Assembly (NCBI GenBank): GCA_947463755.1
Contig: CANHUK010000041.1
Coordinates: 1-8,796, forward strand
Source of the DNA: Chitinophagaceae bacterium
Lineage (GTDB): Bacteria > Bacteroidota > Bacteroidia > Chitinophagales > Chitinophagaceae
Length of the DNA stretch: 8,796 nt
Direction of reading: 5' to 3'
The translations under genes were made by a program, and so were the position numbers. The notes beneath the pieces are model-generated. The model did no database searches, was not told the DNA's origin, and saw only the letters and a list, made by a program, of their open reading frames with translations. This document shows positions 1 to 5,515 of this stretch, piece by piece; the first letter of the stretch is position 1, and each line of letters begins with the position of its first letter.

Positions 1-1500
1 CCTCATGCCGGAGGTGATGATCGGTGCGTAACCGTCGACCCGTTGGAGTTGACTGTCGACCGTGATCGTGTTATGTGTGAAATTATTGAGTCGGAAGATC
101 GTCCATCGCTGGGCATCCTGTGCCCTGCCGAAGAGCTTGATCCCTTTGGATTCCAGTGATTCATATTCCTGCATACCAAAGTCCATGGCCCAGCGGACGC
201 CATCGGCTTCCATCACAAAGGATCCGACATCCATATGTGCGTGGTTGATGTTGGCGGAACCGCCTTTCATCGCTACCCAGATGGCATTGGGATCGGTCCA
301 TGAGGTCCGCATCATCGCCATCGGGTTCTTCCCGAGTCCTACCCACATCAGGTCTTTGGGGACGGGGATCCTGTCCATCCGAAAATCTGCTTTCCAGAGC
401 AGGGCAGCCGGGATCAGGCGGTCGCCGACCCTGTTTGCCACACCGCTCCGTTCCAGGTGCATCCTGTCCATGTACAGGACGGACGGGTCGCCCAGTTTGG
501 CCGCCATCCAGCACATGGCGGGATGAAAGCCGCCGCCAGAACCCGCATCGGAATAGTTGAAAGGCCGACCCGACGGACCGGTCATGTGCGCCATAAAGCC
601 TGTGCTCTGCAGGAAACCCGGCATGGCCGATAGCCCAAAGTCTGTCCCGAAGCAGGTCTCCATCGCGCTCAGCCACATGACATTGAAACTGGTCCCATAG
701 CCCCAGTATCCATACCCTTCGGGATAGATGCCATCCGGTCCATAGTCCTTCATAGGTAGGCGGATCGAAGAGATGGCCCGGTTAATGATGCGCACCGCCA
801 GTTCTGGCTGATGTTCGCGGATGGCCAGGGCTCCGTATGTCATCCCGGCATTGCATACCTGGTTCCAGTTATGTTCTGCCGTGAGCCAGCTGTTGTATCG
901 CTTGTCCAGCGAGGGTTCAAGCCCCTTGCGGAGGATCGCGTCCCGGATGGATGTCCGCGATGTTTCTGAGAGTGCACCGTGCAGCCAGTCGTAGCCGATC
1001 GCCATGGCCATGGTCATCTCCGCCACGTCCAGGAAATGGGAGGGGTTCCAGTCACTGAACGCCGCGATCGTCAGCATCTCCCGCTCGGCCCGTTCGAAAT
1101 ATTTCCGCTCACCGGTCATCCTGAATGCATAGGATAGCTGGAAGATCCTCCGGATGGCCTCCCTCGATTTGTCGAGCAGCCGGCGGCCGATCTGGATCCG
1201 CTGGAGGACAGGCAGTTCAATGATCCGGTCTGCCTCTTTCACAATGGCCATATGCAGGGCCGCCCAGGTTTTATCGCCCCGTATGGAAGCCATCAGGGGC
1301 TTTTCCTGCCCCGATCTCAATAGAATGCGTGGGTGATCTCCAAACGGCGTCTTCAGGTCGATGGAGTCCTTGAACTGCCTATCGCTCATCACATGACCCA
1401 AGGGCTTGTCCGTTATCGGGGTCGATGTGGCGGCAGAAATATTTGTGGACAGAAAAAGGGAAAGGCAAATACCTGGAAAAAGACGGACGCTTGCTTTCAT
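1..1500 (-). CDS. Heparinase II/III-family polysaccharide lyase (C-terminus cut by window edge)
   Basis: The frame is open from ATG at 1500 to the window edge, giving 500 residues with the C-terminus missing. The N-terminus (MKASVRLFPGICLSLFLSTN, then ISAA) looks like a signal peptide, so the enzyme is probably exported. A helical (alpha/alpha)-toroid-like region covers about residues 50-300 and starts with HPRILLRSG, as in DUF4962-type N-termini. Family-typical motifs are EHNWNQVCN (209-217), PEGYGYWGYG (260-269), FNYSDAG (314-320), NHAHMDVGSF (419-428), WAMDFG (437-442) and HNTITVD (476-482). By motif and spacing, H210, Y265 and H420 resemble the catalytic His202/Tyr257/His406 of Pedobacter heparinase II, and H422, D440 and H476 resemble its zinc ligands; this mapping is inference. 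The expected reaction is beta-elimination of uronic-acid-containing polysaccharide; substrate is unknown. It lies 68 nt downstream of the sulfatase on the same strand, so they are probably co-transcribed. No Shine-Dalgarno site precedes the ATG. Confidence 0.92.
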   Translation of the reverse strand, partial: MKASVRLFPGICLSLFLSTNISAATSTPITDKPLGHVMSDRQFKDSIDLKTPFGDHPRILLRSGQEKPLMASIRGDKTWAALHMAIVKEADRIIELPVLQRIQIGRRLLDKSREAIRRIFQLSYAFRMTGERKYFERAEREMLTIAAFSDWNPSHFLDVAEMTMAMAIGYDWLHGALSETSRTSIRDAILRKGLEPSLDKRYNSWLTAEHNWNQVCNAGMTYGALAIREHQPELAVRIINRAISSIRLPMKDYGPDGIYPEGYGYWGYGTSFNVMWLSAMETCFGTDFGLSAMPGFLQSTGFMAHMTGPSGRPFNYSDAGSGGGFHPAMCWMAAKLGDPSVLYMDRMHLERSGVANRVGDRLIPAALLWKADFRMDRIPVPKDLMWVGLGKNPMAMMRTSWTDPNAIWVAMKGGSANINHAHMDVGSFVMEADGVRWAMDFGMQEYESLESKGIKLFGRAQDAQRWTIFRLNNFTHNTITVDSQLQRVDGYAPIITSGMR

Positions 1501-1568
1501 ATGTAGTGTCAAATGATGTGTTTCGGCTTCAGGGCGTAACACGATGAGTTAGATGAGCAGGGGGATGA

Positions 1569-3164
1569 TCATTTCGAACCGTAGGCTTTGCCAACGAAAG
1601 GCTTTACGCCGACTTTCTGCTCCCATGCCAGGTATTCATTGAGCATGGCGCTGGCGCGGTCCGGCTGCGAGGCGGCCAGATCCTTCAACTCTACGGGGTC
1701 CGACTGCATATCATAGAGTTCCCAGCCGGCATCGTCGTGATCGCGCACCAGTTTCCATCTTCCTTTGCGGATGGCCTTGTTCCCTTCGTGCTCCCAGCAA
1801 TAGGTGCGGTCAGGGAGGGGTGCCTTTCCCCAGAGATAGCTCAGGCTTTGTCCGGGCAGCGATGCGTCGGGCGCACCGGCCAGTTCCAGGGCCGTGGGCA
1901 TGAGATCCATCACGTGTCCTACACCATCGGAAAAGCCTTTCCGGGGTTTGATCCCGGCCGGCCAGTGAACGATGAAAGGGGTGTTGATGCCACCTTCGTG
2001 CATGTAATGCTTGTACATGCGGAATGGGGTGTTGGAAACGTTTGCCCAGGCTTCCTCCAGGGCAGCATAGGAGCCCTTCTCGCCGATCTTTTTCGTGGGA
2101 TCATGTCTGTTTTGGGTACTCACTGTTTCTGCGCAACCACCGTTGTCTGACAGAAAGACGATCAGGGTGTTTTCATACTGATGTTGGGCCTTCAGTGCGG
2201 CGATCAGCCGGCCGATGTTCTGGTCCATCCGGTCGGTCATGGCCGCATATACGGCCATCCTGCGTACCCATTGTTCTTTATCTCCCTGATCTTTCCAGTT
2301 TTGAATACCCTTGGTGCGGGCACTCAGCGGATACCGCGCATCGATATAACCGGCCTTCTTCATCCCCTGATACCTCAGGTCCCGTATGCTGTCCCAGCCG
2401 GCTGCATATAACTTTTCGTATTTCGCAATGTCAGACTCCAGGGCGTGCAGCGGGAAATGCGGTGCCGTGTAGGCCAGGTAGAGGAAAAACGGGTCGCGAC
2501 TGCGTTTTTCGGCATGCAGGCGGAGGAAACCAATGGCCTGATCCGTGAAGGCGTCCGTAGCGTAATATCCTTCTTGCGGAATGGTGTAGATATCGTCATC
2601 CAGTGCATAAAAACGCTTGTCCTTTTCAGCCGGAGTGATCTCATAAAAACTGGAGGCCCCGGAGATCAGTCCGAAGTACCGGTCAAATCCGCGTTTGCGG
2701 GGCCAGTGTTCACGACGTTCTCCCACATGCCACTTGCCGGACATATAAGTGGCATACCCCGCTTTCTTCAAGGCTTCTGCAATGGTGGCCTTCGAAGGAT
2801 CCAGGAATCCCTGGTAAGGGCCGGGTTCGTATTTGGCATTGGCCAGGGAGACCATGTGTCCCACACCGACCGCGTGTGGATACTGACCCGTAAGCAGAGA
2901 TGCCCGGGTCGGGCAACAGCGGGCATTGTTATAGAAGCTGCGCAACTTGATGCCACCCGCTGCGAGTTTATCGAGATTGGGCGTCTGCACTTCGCCCCCA
3001 TAGCAGCCGATGTCTGAGTAACCAAGATCATCTGCCATGATGTATATGATGTTGGGACGGGCCGGCGGCTTCACCGGAGGTAGCAGGGATGCCGTCATCA
3101 GGAACAATGGCATCACACCCAATGCAACCAGCACACGCCTGCATTTGACGAAAAGAAATTTCAT
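1569..3164 (-). CDS. S1-family sulfatase, exported
   Basis: This is a complete 531-residue sulfatase, within the usual family length, that should hydrolyse sulfate esters, here probably on a polysaccharide. The start MKFLFVKCRRVLVALGVMPL followed by FLMTAS is a signal peptide (basic n-region, hydrophobic core) with no obvious lipobox, so the protein is probably periplasmic or secreted. The sulfatase core opens with PNIIYIMADDLG (D45/D46, metal ligands). The formylglycine motif is C83-C-P-T-R87 followed by ASLLTG, so Cys83 is the predicted residue converted to formylglycine. GKWHVG (143-148) and APHFPLHA (234-241) supply the usual active-site Lys/His residues, and LSDNGG (338-343) the D340/N341 metal ligands. 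A later MHEGGINTPFIVHWP segment is typical of arylsulfatase-A-like enzymes. Thr86 replaces the more common Ser of CxPSR, a variant accepted in the family. It is the promoter-proximal gene of the pair with the lyase. Exact substrate and SulfAtlas subfamily cannot be assigned by eye. Confidence 0.95.
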   Translation of the reverse strand: MKFLFVKCRRVLVALGVMPLFLMTASLLPPVKPPARPNIIYIMADDLGYSDIGCYGGEVQTPNLDKLAAGGIKLRSFYNNARCCPTRASLLTGQYPHAVGVGHMVSLANAKYEPGPYQGFLDPSKATIAEALKKAGYATYMSGKWHVGERREHWPRKRGFDRYFGLISGASSFYEITPAEKDKRFYALDDDIYTIPQEGYYATDAFTDQAIGFLRLHAEKRSRDPFFLYLAYTAPHFPLHALESDIAKYEKLYAAGWDSIRDLRYQGMKKAGYIDARYPLSARTKGIQNWKDQGDKEQWVRRMAVYAAMTDRMDQNIGRLIAALKAQHQYENTLIVFLSDNGGCAETVSTQNRHDPTKKIGEKGSYAALEEAWANVSNTPFRMYKHYMHEGGINTPFIVHWPAGIKPRKGFSDGVGHVMDLMPTALELAGAPDASLPGQSLSYLWGKAPLPDRTYCWEHEGNKAIRKGRWKLVRDHDDAGWELYDMQSDPVELKDLAASQPDRASAMLNEYLAWEQKVGVKPFVGKAYGSK

Positions 3165-3457
3165 GCCTGTGGATTTATCCTTTTTCTGTTTGATGACGGA
3201 ATTTACTCAATCTTTCGGGATGTTTCAAGGTTTCGTTCTCAGTCATTGAAAGGGACTGCAAAGCGACATACTCGCATTCACTGGCCGTGTAAGTGCAGAC
3301 ATCGTAGAATGATTCCATCTCCTTTCTTTCATGCAGTTACTTTTTATTGCGCTCAGGACATGTTTATGTGCTCTCAATCACATAATTATGTCATTAATGA
3401 TATGATTTCTCTTAAGAAGCCATCCTACTTTTGTTATGTCGCGCCCAGAGAGTTACC

Positions 3458-3465
3458 CAAAGATA
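3458..3465 (-). promoter_or_regulatory. Candidate Bacteroidota -7 element for the sulfatase-lyase unit
   Basis: On the minus strand these bases read TATCTTTG, a perfect match to the Bacteroidota -7 consensus TAnnTTTG. Transcription would start near 3451 and leave a leader of about 290 nt before the sulfatase ATG at 3164. No TTG is correctly spaced for a -33 element; the 20-bp palindrome at 3487-3506 sits in that position instead. A six-base match is expected about twice per strand by chance in a window of this size, so this is only a candidate. Confidence 0.25.
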
Positions 3466-3486
3466 GATTGCACATATGTGGGGCGC

Positions 3487-3506
3487 TCCGTTAACCTGTT
3501 AACGGA
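3487..3506. promoter_or_regulatory. Perfect 20-bp palindrome, operator-like
   Basis: The arms TCCGTTAAC and GTTAACGGA are perfect 9-bp reverse complements separated by CT. A two-base spacer is too short for a good hairpin loop, which favours a DNA site for a dimeric regulator over an RNA structure. The site lies about 20-40 bp upstream of the candidate minus-strand -7 element at 3458-3465 and about 490 bp upstream of the XRE gene. It could therefore regulate the sulfatase/lyase unit. The binding protein is unknown. Confidence 0.5.
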
Positions 3507-3724
3507 TATGCATACAATTTACATTCAACCTGAGAAAAAAATCAGGGATCCTGCAGCTATCTGCGGAACTCATCTCAGTTCATGCATTGGTTGATTGTAA
3601 ATCTACATCTTGTTGAACTGTTCTGTTTATGAAGAGCCAGTTTATACGACTAATATTTTATGATTATTCGTTTTTAAACTGATCAGTGTTGTTGGGTGCA
3701 GGTACCAGCTGCAAGTGTTTGATA

Positions 3725-3786
3725 TTTTCCGGTATGGATCGACCGGAGAAATGAATATAAAAAGATCTGTGGGAATGCATACCCAC
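3725..3786 (+). other. Two stem-loops in the XRE upstream region
   Basis: The first hairpin pairs 3725-3733 with 3742-3750 (core TCCGGT/ACCGGA, one G-U pair, 8-nt loop). The second pairs GTGGG at 3769-3773 with CCCAC at 3782-3786 around an 8-nt loop containing ATGCAT. Neither is followed by a T-tract, so neither looks like an intrinsic terminator. They could be part of a long leader or a small RNA; no known RNA family is recognised. Confidence 0.3.
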
Positions 3787-3863
3787 CTGCGTTTCTGGCG
3801 TCAAATTTTCCGCAATTCAAAGTAGAGAACAGTTACCACACTTGCGTGTGCGGTCGTGTTTCG

Positions 3864-3882
3864 TGTTCGTCCTGGACGAACA
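3864..3882. promoter_or_regulatory. Perfect 19-bp palindrome upstream of the XRE gene
   Basis: The arms TGTTCGTCC and GGACGAACA are perfect 9-bp reverse complements around a single central T. The left arm overlaps a tandem repeat TCGTGTT-TCGTGTT (3854-3867). A small hairpin CACAC-TTGC-GTGTG (3837-3850) lies just upstream. The site is about 115 bp before the XRE start codon, a sensible place for an autoregulatory operator of a dimeric HTH protein. Because there is no T-tract on either side it is unlikely to be a terminator. The assignment to the XRE protein is inference. Confidence 0.45.
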
Positions 3883-3921
3883 GAAAATGAATGTGATGGC
3901 AAGAACCGGCATCGCCTGATG

Positions 3922-3953
3922 TTGTGTGTGCAGATGTATGTCTGCGCGTACAG
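3922..3953 (+). other. Predicted 13-bp RNA hairpin in the XRE leader
   Basis: Bases 3922-3934 pair with 3941-3953 around a 6-nt loop (TGTATG). Nine pairs are Watson-Crick, including the loop-proximal GCAGA/TCTGC, and four are G-U. G-U pairs become A-C mismatches on the opposite strand, so the structure only makes sense as plus-strand RNA. It ends 44 nt before the XRE ATG and could affect its translation or mRNA stability. Confidence 0.35.
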
Positions 3954-3997
3954 ATAGAACATTTTGTTATCCTCGACCCAGATATAATCACGCCCGT

Positions 3998-4264
3998 ATG
4001 AATATGAGTCTTACCTCCAACATCCAAAAGAGCCAACTGGCTAAGATCATTGGCAACAGGATCCGATCCCTGAGAAAAGGGAGAAAAATGAGCATCGAGG
4101 AATTGGCATTTTCCTCTGACATGGAGTACGCCCAGCTGAGTCGTATCGAGCGTGGCGTTGTCAATTGTACAACCTATCAGCTGTTCAAGATCTGTACAAG
4201 TCTGGATCAGCAGATGGCGGTATTGTTTGTGAATATCGAAGCTGAAATCAAATCCTTCAACTGA
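3998..4264 (+). CDS. Small XRE-type helix-turn-helix DNA-binding protein
   Basis: The 88-residue product is essentially one Cro/C1-type HTH domain. The domain runs from about residue 14 (LAKIIGNRIRSLRKGRKMS) to about residue 77. The helix-turn-helix lies around residues 31-52, and QLSRIERG (46-53) matches the family signature ending in IErG. Hydrophobic positions after this (Y, L, F, I, L) fit the fourth and fifth helices. There is no ligand-binding or peptidase domain, so it probably acts as a dimeric repressor or antitoxin-like regulator. The ATG at 3998 was chosen because it lies just before the conserved domain; the next ATG (4004) is an alternative, and the in-frame extension to 3926 adds unconserved residues overlapping an RNA hairpin. 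The stop codon shares its A with the next ATG, so the downstream protein is a likely translationally coupled partner. Confidence 0.88.
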   Translation: MNMSLTSNIQKSQLAKIIGNRIRSLRKGRKMSIEELAFSSDMEYAQLSRIERGVVNCTTYQLFKICTSLDQQMAVLFVNIEAEIKSFN

Positions 4265-5142
4265 TGGGGGCGGCTGTCAAGATCAGGGAAAGACCGTCTG
4301 CCGCCCAGCCGCGTGGAGCCATGATCGATGAGGTCGTGCGCTCTTTGCCGTGGTATTTTGAAATGGACCTGTCCACTGTCCTCCGTTTCGACATATCGGC
4401 ACCTTCAGTGAGGTTGGCGCACAGGCTCATGATGCCTGTATTGTGTCGGTTAGAGGGCGTCTCTTCGAATAAGGTGTTCATTGTATTTGGTTATGCGATC
4501 GAAAGGCTCATCGGACTGACCATCGCAGGAATGGATCCGGTGGCTGCAGGTATTTTGCGCAAACGACTGAATGGATATCTTGAACTCGAGAAGGCGACCC
4601 GTTGTATGCATGTCAGTGGTGCGCTTGATCGTCTCCAGACCATATCTGAACAGACAGATGACGCCGGGAGTTTTCCTGTCGGACGCGTGATCTTTGAGTC
4701 TGCAGACGGCGATCGGCGTTTTGTGGTTGAGGGCATGGCCATGCAGCATCTGGCACAGTGTCTGCAGCGTTCACAGGGTATACCGGCTCATTCGGCAGCC
4801 GTTGGTTCCAATGCGCATTCGGAGGATCGCGATCCAACGCTGGAATATCTCAGGGGACTTTCCTTCGCCACCACGCTTCATGAGCATGACTTGCCTTCCG
4901 ATCATATGGATGCAGCGCAGGCGCTGACAGCGAGAACCCGTGTCATCAGACATCTCTACAGATTCCTGATGCATCACACAAGACCTCAGACATTCATGCA
5001 GGACCGGTGGATGCGCAGACTCATCATCGATATTTCTTCGCTTACCAGCTGGCCTGTGTCCGACATCATGGAATTGTCCACTGCAGCCTGTGTGGGCAGG
5101 CTCAGTGTCGTCCAGAAAAAAAATGATTGTTGCGACATTTAA
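4264..5142 (+). CDS. Protein of unknown function coupled to the XRE regulator
   Basis: I do not recognise this 292-residue protein. Its ATG overlaps the XRE stop (TGATG), indicating one mRNA and translational coupling; a second ATG at 4321 (residue 20) would remove an Arg/Ala/Pro-rich N-terminus and is a possible true start. The composition is that of a soluble protein, with no signal peptide and no membrane helix. A hydrophobic stretch around residues 77-93 (KVFIVFGYAIERLIGLT) and the C-terminal third look helical. The region around residues 180-215 is rich in His, Asp and Ser and may be a loop or linker. The C-terminus ends in a basic/Cys tail (QKKNDCCDI). Codon use resembles the neighbouring genes and an intrinsic terminator lies 67 nt beyond the stop, which supports it as a real gene. 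By context it could be a toxin, sensor or effector regulated by the XRE protein; this is inference only. Confidence 0.72.
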   Translation: MGAAVKIRERPSAAQPRGAMIDEVVRSLPWYFEMDLSTVLRFDISAPSVRLAHRLMMPVLCRLEGVSSNKVFIVFGYAIERLIGLTIAGMDPVAAGILRKRLNGYLELEKATRCMHVSGALDRLQTISEQTDDAGSFPVGRVIFESADGDRRFVVEGMAMQHLAQCLQRSQGIPAHSAAVGSNAHSEDRDPTLEYLRGLSFATTLHEHDLPSDHMDAAQALTARTRVIRHLYRFLMHHTRPQTFMQDRWMRRLIIDISSLTSWPVSDIMELSTAACVGRLSVVQKKNDCCDI

Positions 5143-5153
5143 GTTATGCCCTG

Positions 5154-5199
5154 TAGGCGGTTTCACTGATAATTTCGTCCATGGAAACTGAGACGCCTA
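5154..5199 (+). other. Bulged hairpin just before the terminator
   Basis: TAGGCG (5154-5159) pairs with CGCCTA (5194-5199), and GTTTC (5160-5164) pairs with GAAAC (5184-5188). A 3' bulge of TGAGA (5189-5193) separates the two stems and the loop is 19 nt. This 11-bp bulged stem lies 12 nt after the stop of the 292-residue gene and 10 nt before the terminator stem. It would form part of the 3' untranslated region, perhaps protecting the transcript. Confidence 0.35.
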
Positions 5200-5209
5200 T
5201 GAAACGACT

Positions 5210-5236
5210 AATCCCACGCAAGTGGGATTTTTTTTT
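5210..5236 (+). terminator. Intrinsic terminator of the XRE unit
   Basis: A perfect 8-bp stem (AATCCCAC at 5210-5217 with GTGGGATT at 5222-5229) closes a GCAA tetraloop of the stable GNRA class. It runs directly into nine consecutive T residues (5228-5236). This is a textbook Rho-independent terminator for the plus-strand XRE/unknown pair. It also shows that the large STAND gene downstream most likely has its own promoter. Confidence 0.9.
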
Positions 5237-5379
5237 CCTTGCATGAGCGGCGCGTTCAGCGATTGATGAGCGGAGAGGTCGGATCTGCCCGATGCTCTGT
5301 TCCAAATTCAATTCATCTGACTGGCATGTCCTTGTGAAATGGCCGGATCAAGGCATACGTATTTGCCTTTCATTTTCGT

Positions 5380-5387
5380 TATATTTG
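5380..5387 (+). promoter_or_regulatory. Candidate Bacteroidota -7 element for the STAND gene
   Basis: TATATTTG is a perfect match to TAnnTTTG and lies in the 268-bp gap after the terminator, where a new promoter is needed. TTTG at 5362-5365 could be the -33 element, but the 14-nt gap is shorter than the usual 17-23. Transcription would start around 5394, inside a 15-bp palindrome, leaving about 110 nt of leader. Confidence 0.4.
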
Positions 5388-5389
5388 GA

Positions 5390-5404
5390 CGTGGTCAGAC
5401 CACG
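5390..5404. promoter_or_regulatory. 15-bp palindrome at the expected start of transcription
   Basis: CGTGGTC and GACCACG are perfect 7-bp reverse complements around a central A. The site begins two bases after the candidate -7 element, so a bound protein would block initiation; this is a classic repressor position. Alternatively it could form a small hairpin at the very 5' end of the mRNA. Confidence 0.4.
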
Positions 5405-5463
5405 CTTACCTCCTTTCCGATGCAGATGCAATCATTCGGGGTCCCGGGCGACCTCATTACAGC

Positions 5464-5515
5464 CAACTGCCACAGTTGCCGCTCTTGGGCGGAAGTGACG
5501 GTTATTGCCGTCATT
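5464..5515 (+). other. Three back-to-back hairpins in the STAND gene leader
   Basis: Hairpin 1 is CAACTG-CCA-CAGTTG (5464-5478, perfect 6-bp arms). Hairpin 2 is CCGC-TCTTGG-GCGG (5479-5492). Hairpin 3 pairs 5494-5501 with 5508-5515 (AGTGACGG/CCGTCATT, one G-U) around TTATTG. The loop of hairpin 3 contains the TTG at 5505, the most upstream possible start codon of the STAND gene, and its 5' arm contains the in-frame stop TGA at 5496. The arrangement suggests structure-controlled translation or a true start further downstream. Confidence 0.35.

Larger units (their letters stand above)
3165..3997. other. Divergent intergenic region, 833 bp, no convincing gene
   Basis: This region separates the minus-strand sulfatase/lyase pair from the plus-strand XRE pair and should hold the promoters of both. 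It is A+T-richer than the flanking genes over about 3330-3680. It contains a 20-bp palindrome (3487-3506), a 19-bp palindrome (3864-3882), and hairpins at 3725-3750, 3769-3786, 3837-3850 and 3922-3953. A weaker 5-bp inverted repeat (CCTGA/TCAGG, 3529-3546) is also present. Short self-complementary words such as CATAATTATG and TCATTAATGA lie near 3380-3402. The longest open frame (3246-3494, plus strand) has an implausible Cys/His/Arg-rich product and no recognisable domain. Confidence 0.7.

Noticed and set aside
161..676. 171-codon minus-strand frame
   Set aside because: It lies in a different frame of the same strand as the lyase. The lyase frame carries the conserved NHAH and HNT motifs and is open across the whole stretch.
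1737..3017. Several long plus-strand frames (for example 1737-2150 and 2445-3017)
   Set aside because: They are antisense shadows of the sulfatase gene, which has full family motifs in the opposite strand.
3426..3433. TACTTTTG as a plus-strand TAnnTTTG promoter
   Set aside because: It has no TTG at a suitable distance and lies more than 560 bp before the XRE start. A chance match is likely.
3246..3494. 82-codon plus-strand frame in the divergent intergenic region
   Set aside because: Its product is rich in Cys, His and Arg with no domain or signal, there is no ribosome site, and it covers a candidate promoter and most of the palindrome arm region. It is best explained as chance.
3964..3988. 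TTGTTA and TATAAT as a sigma-70-type promoter for the XRE gene
   Set aside because: The 13-bp spacer is too short and transcription would start almost on the ATG. The -10 motif of this type is also not the usual Bacteroidota form.
3926..3997. 24-codon N-terminal extension of the XRE gene
   Set aside because: The extension codes for unconserved residues (MCRCMSARTDRTF) and overlaps the 3922-3953 hairpin. The HTH domain begins after the ATG at 3998.
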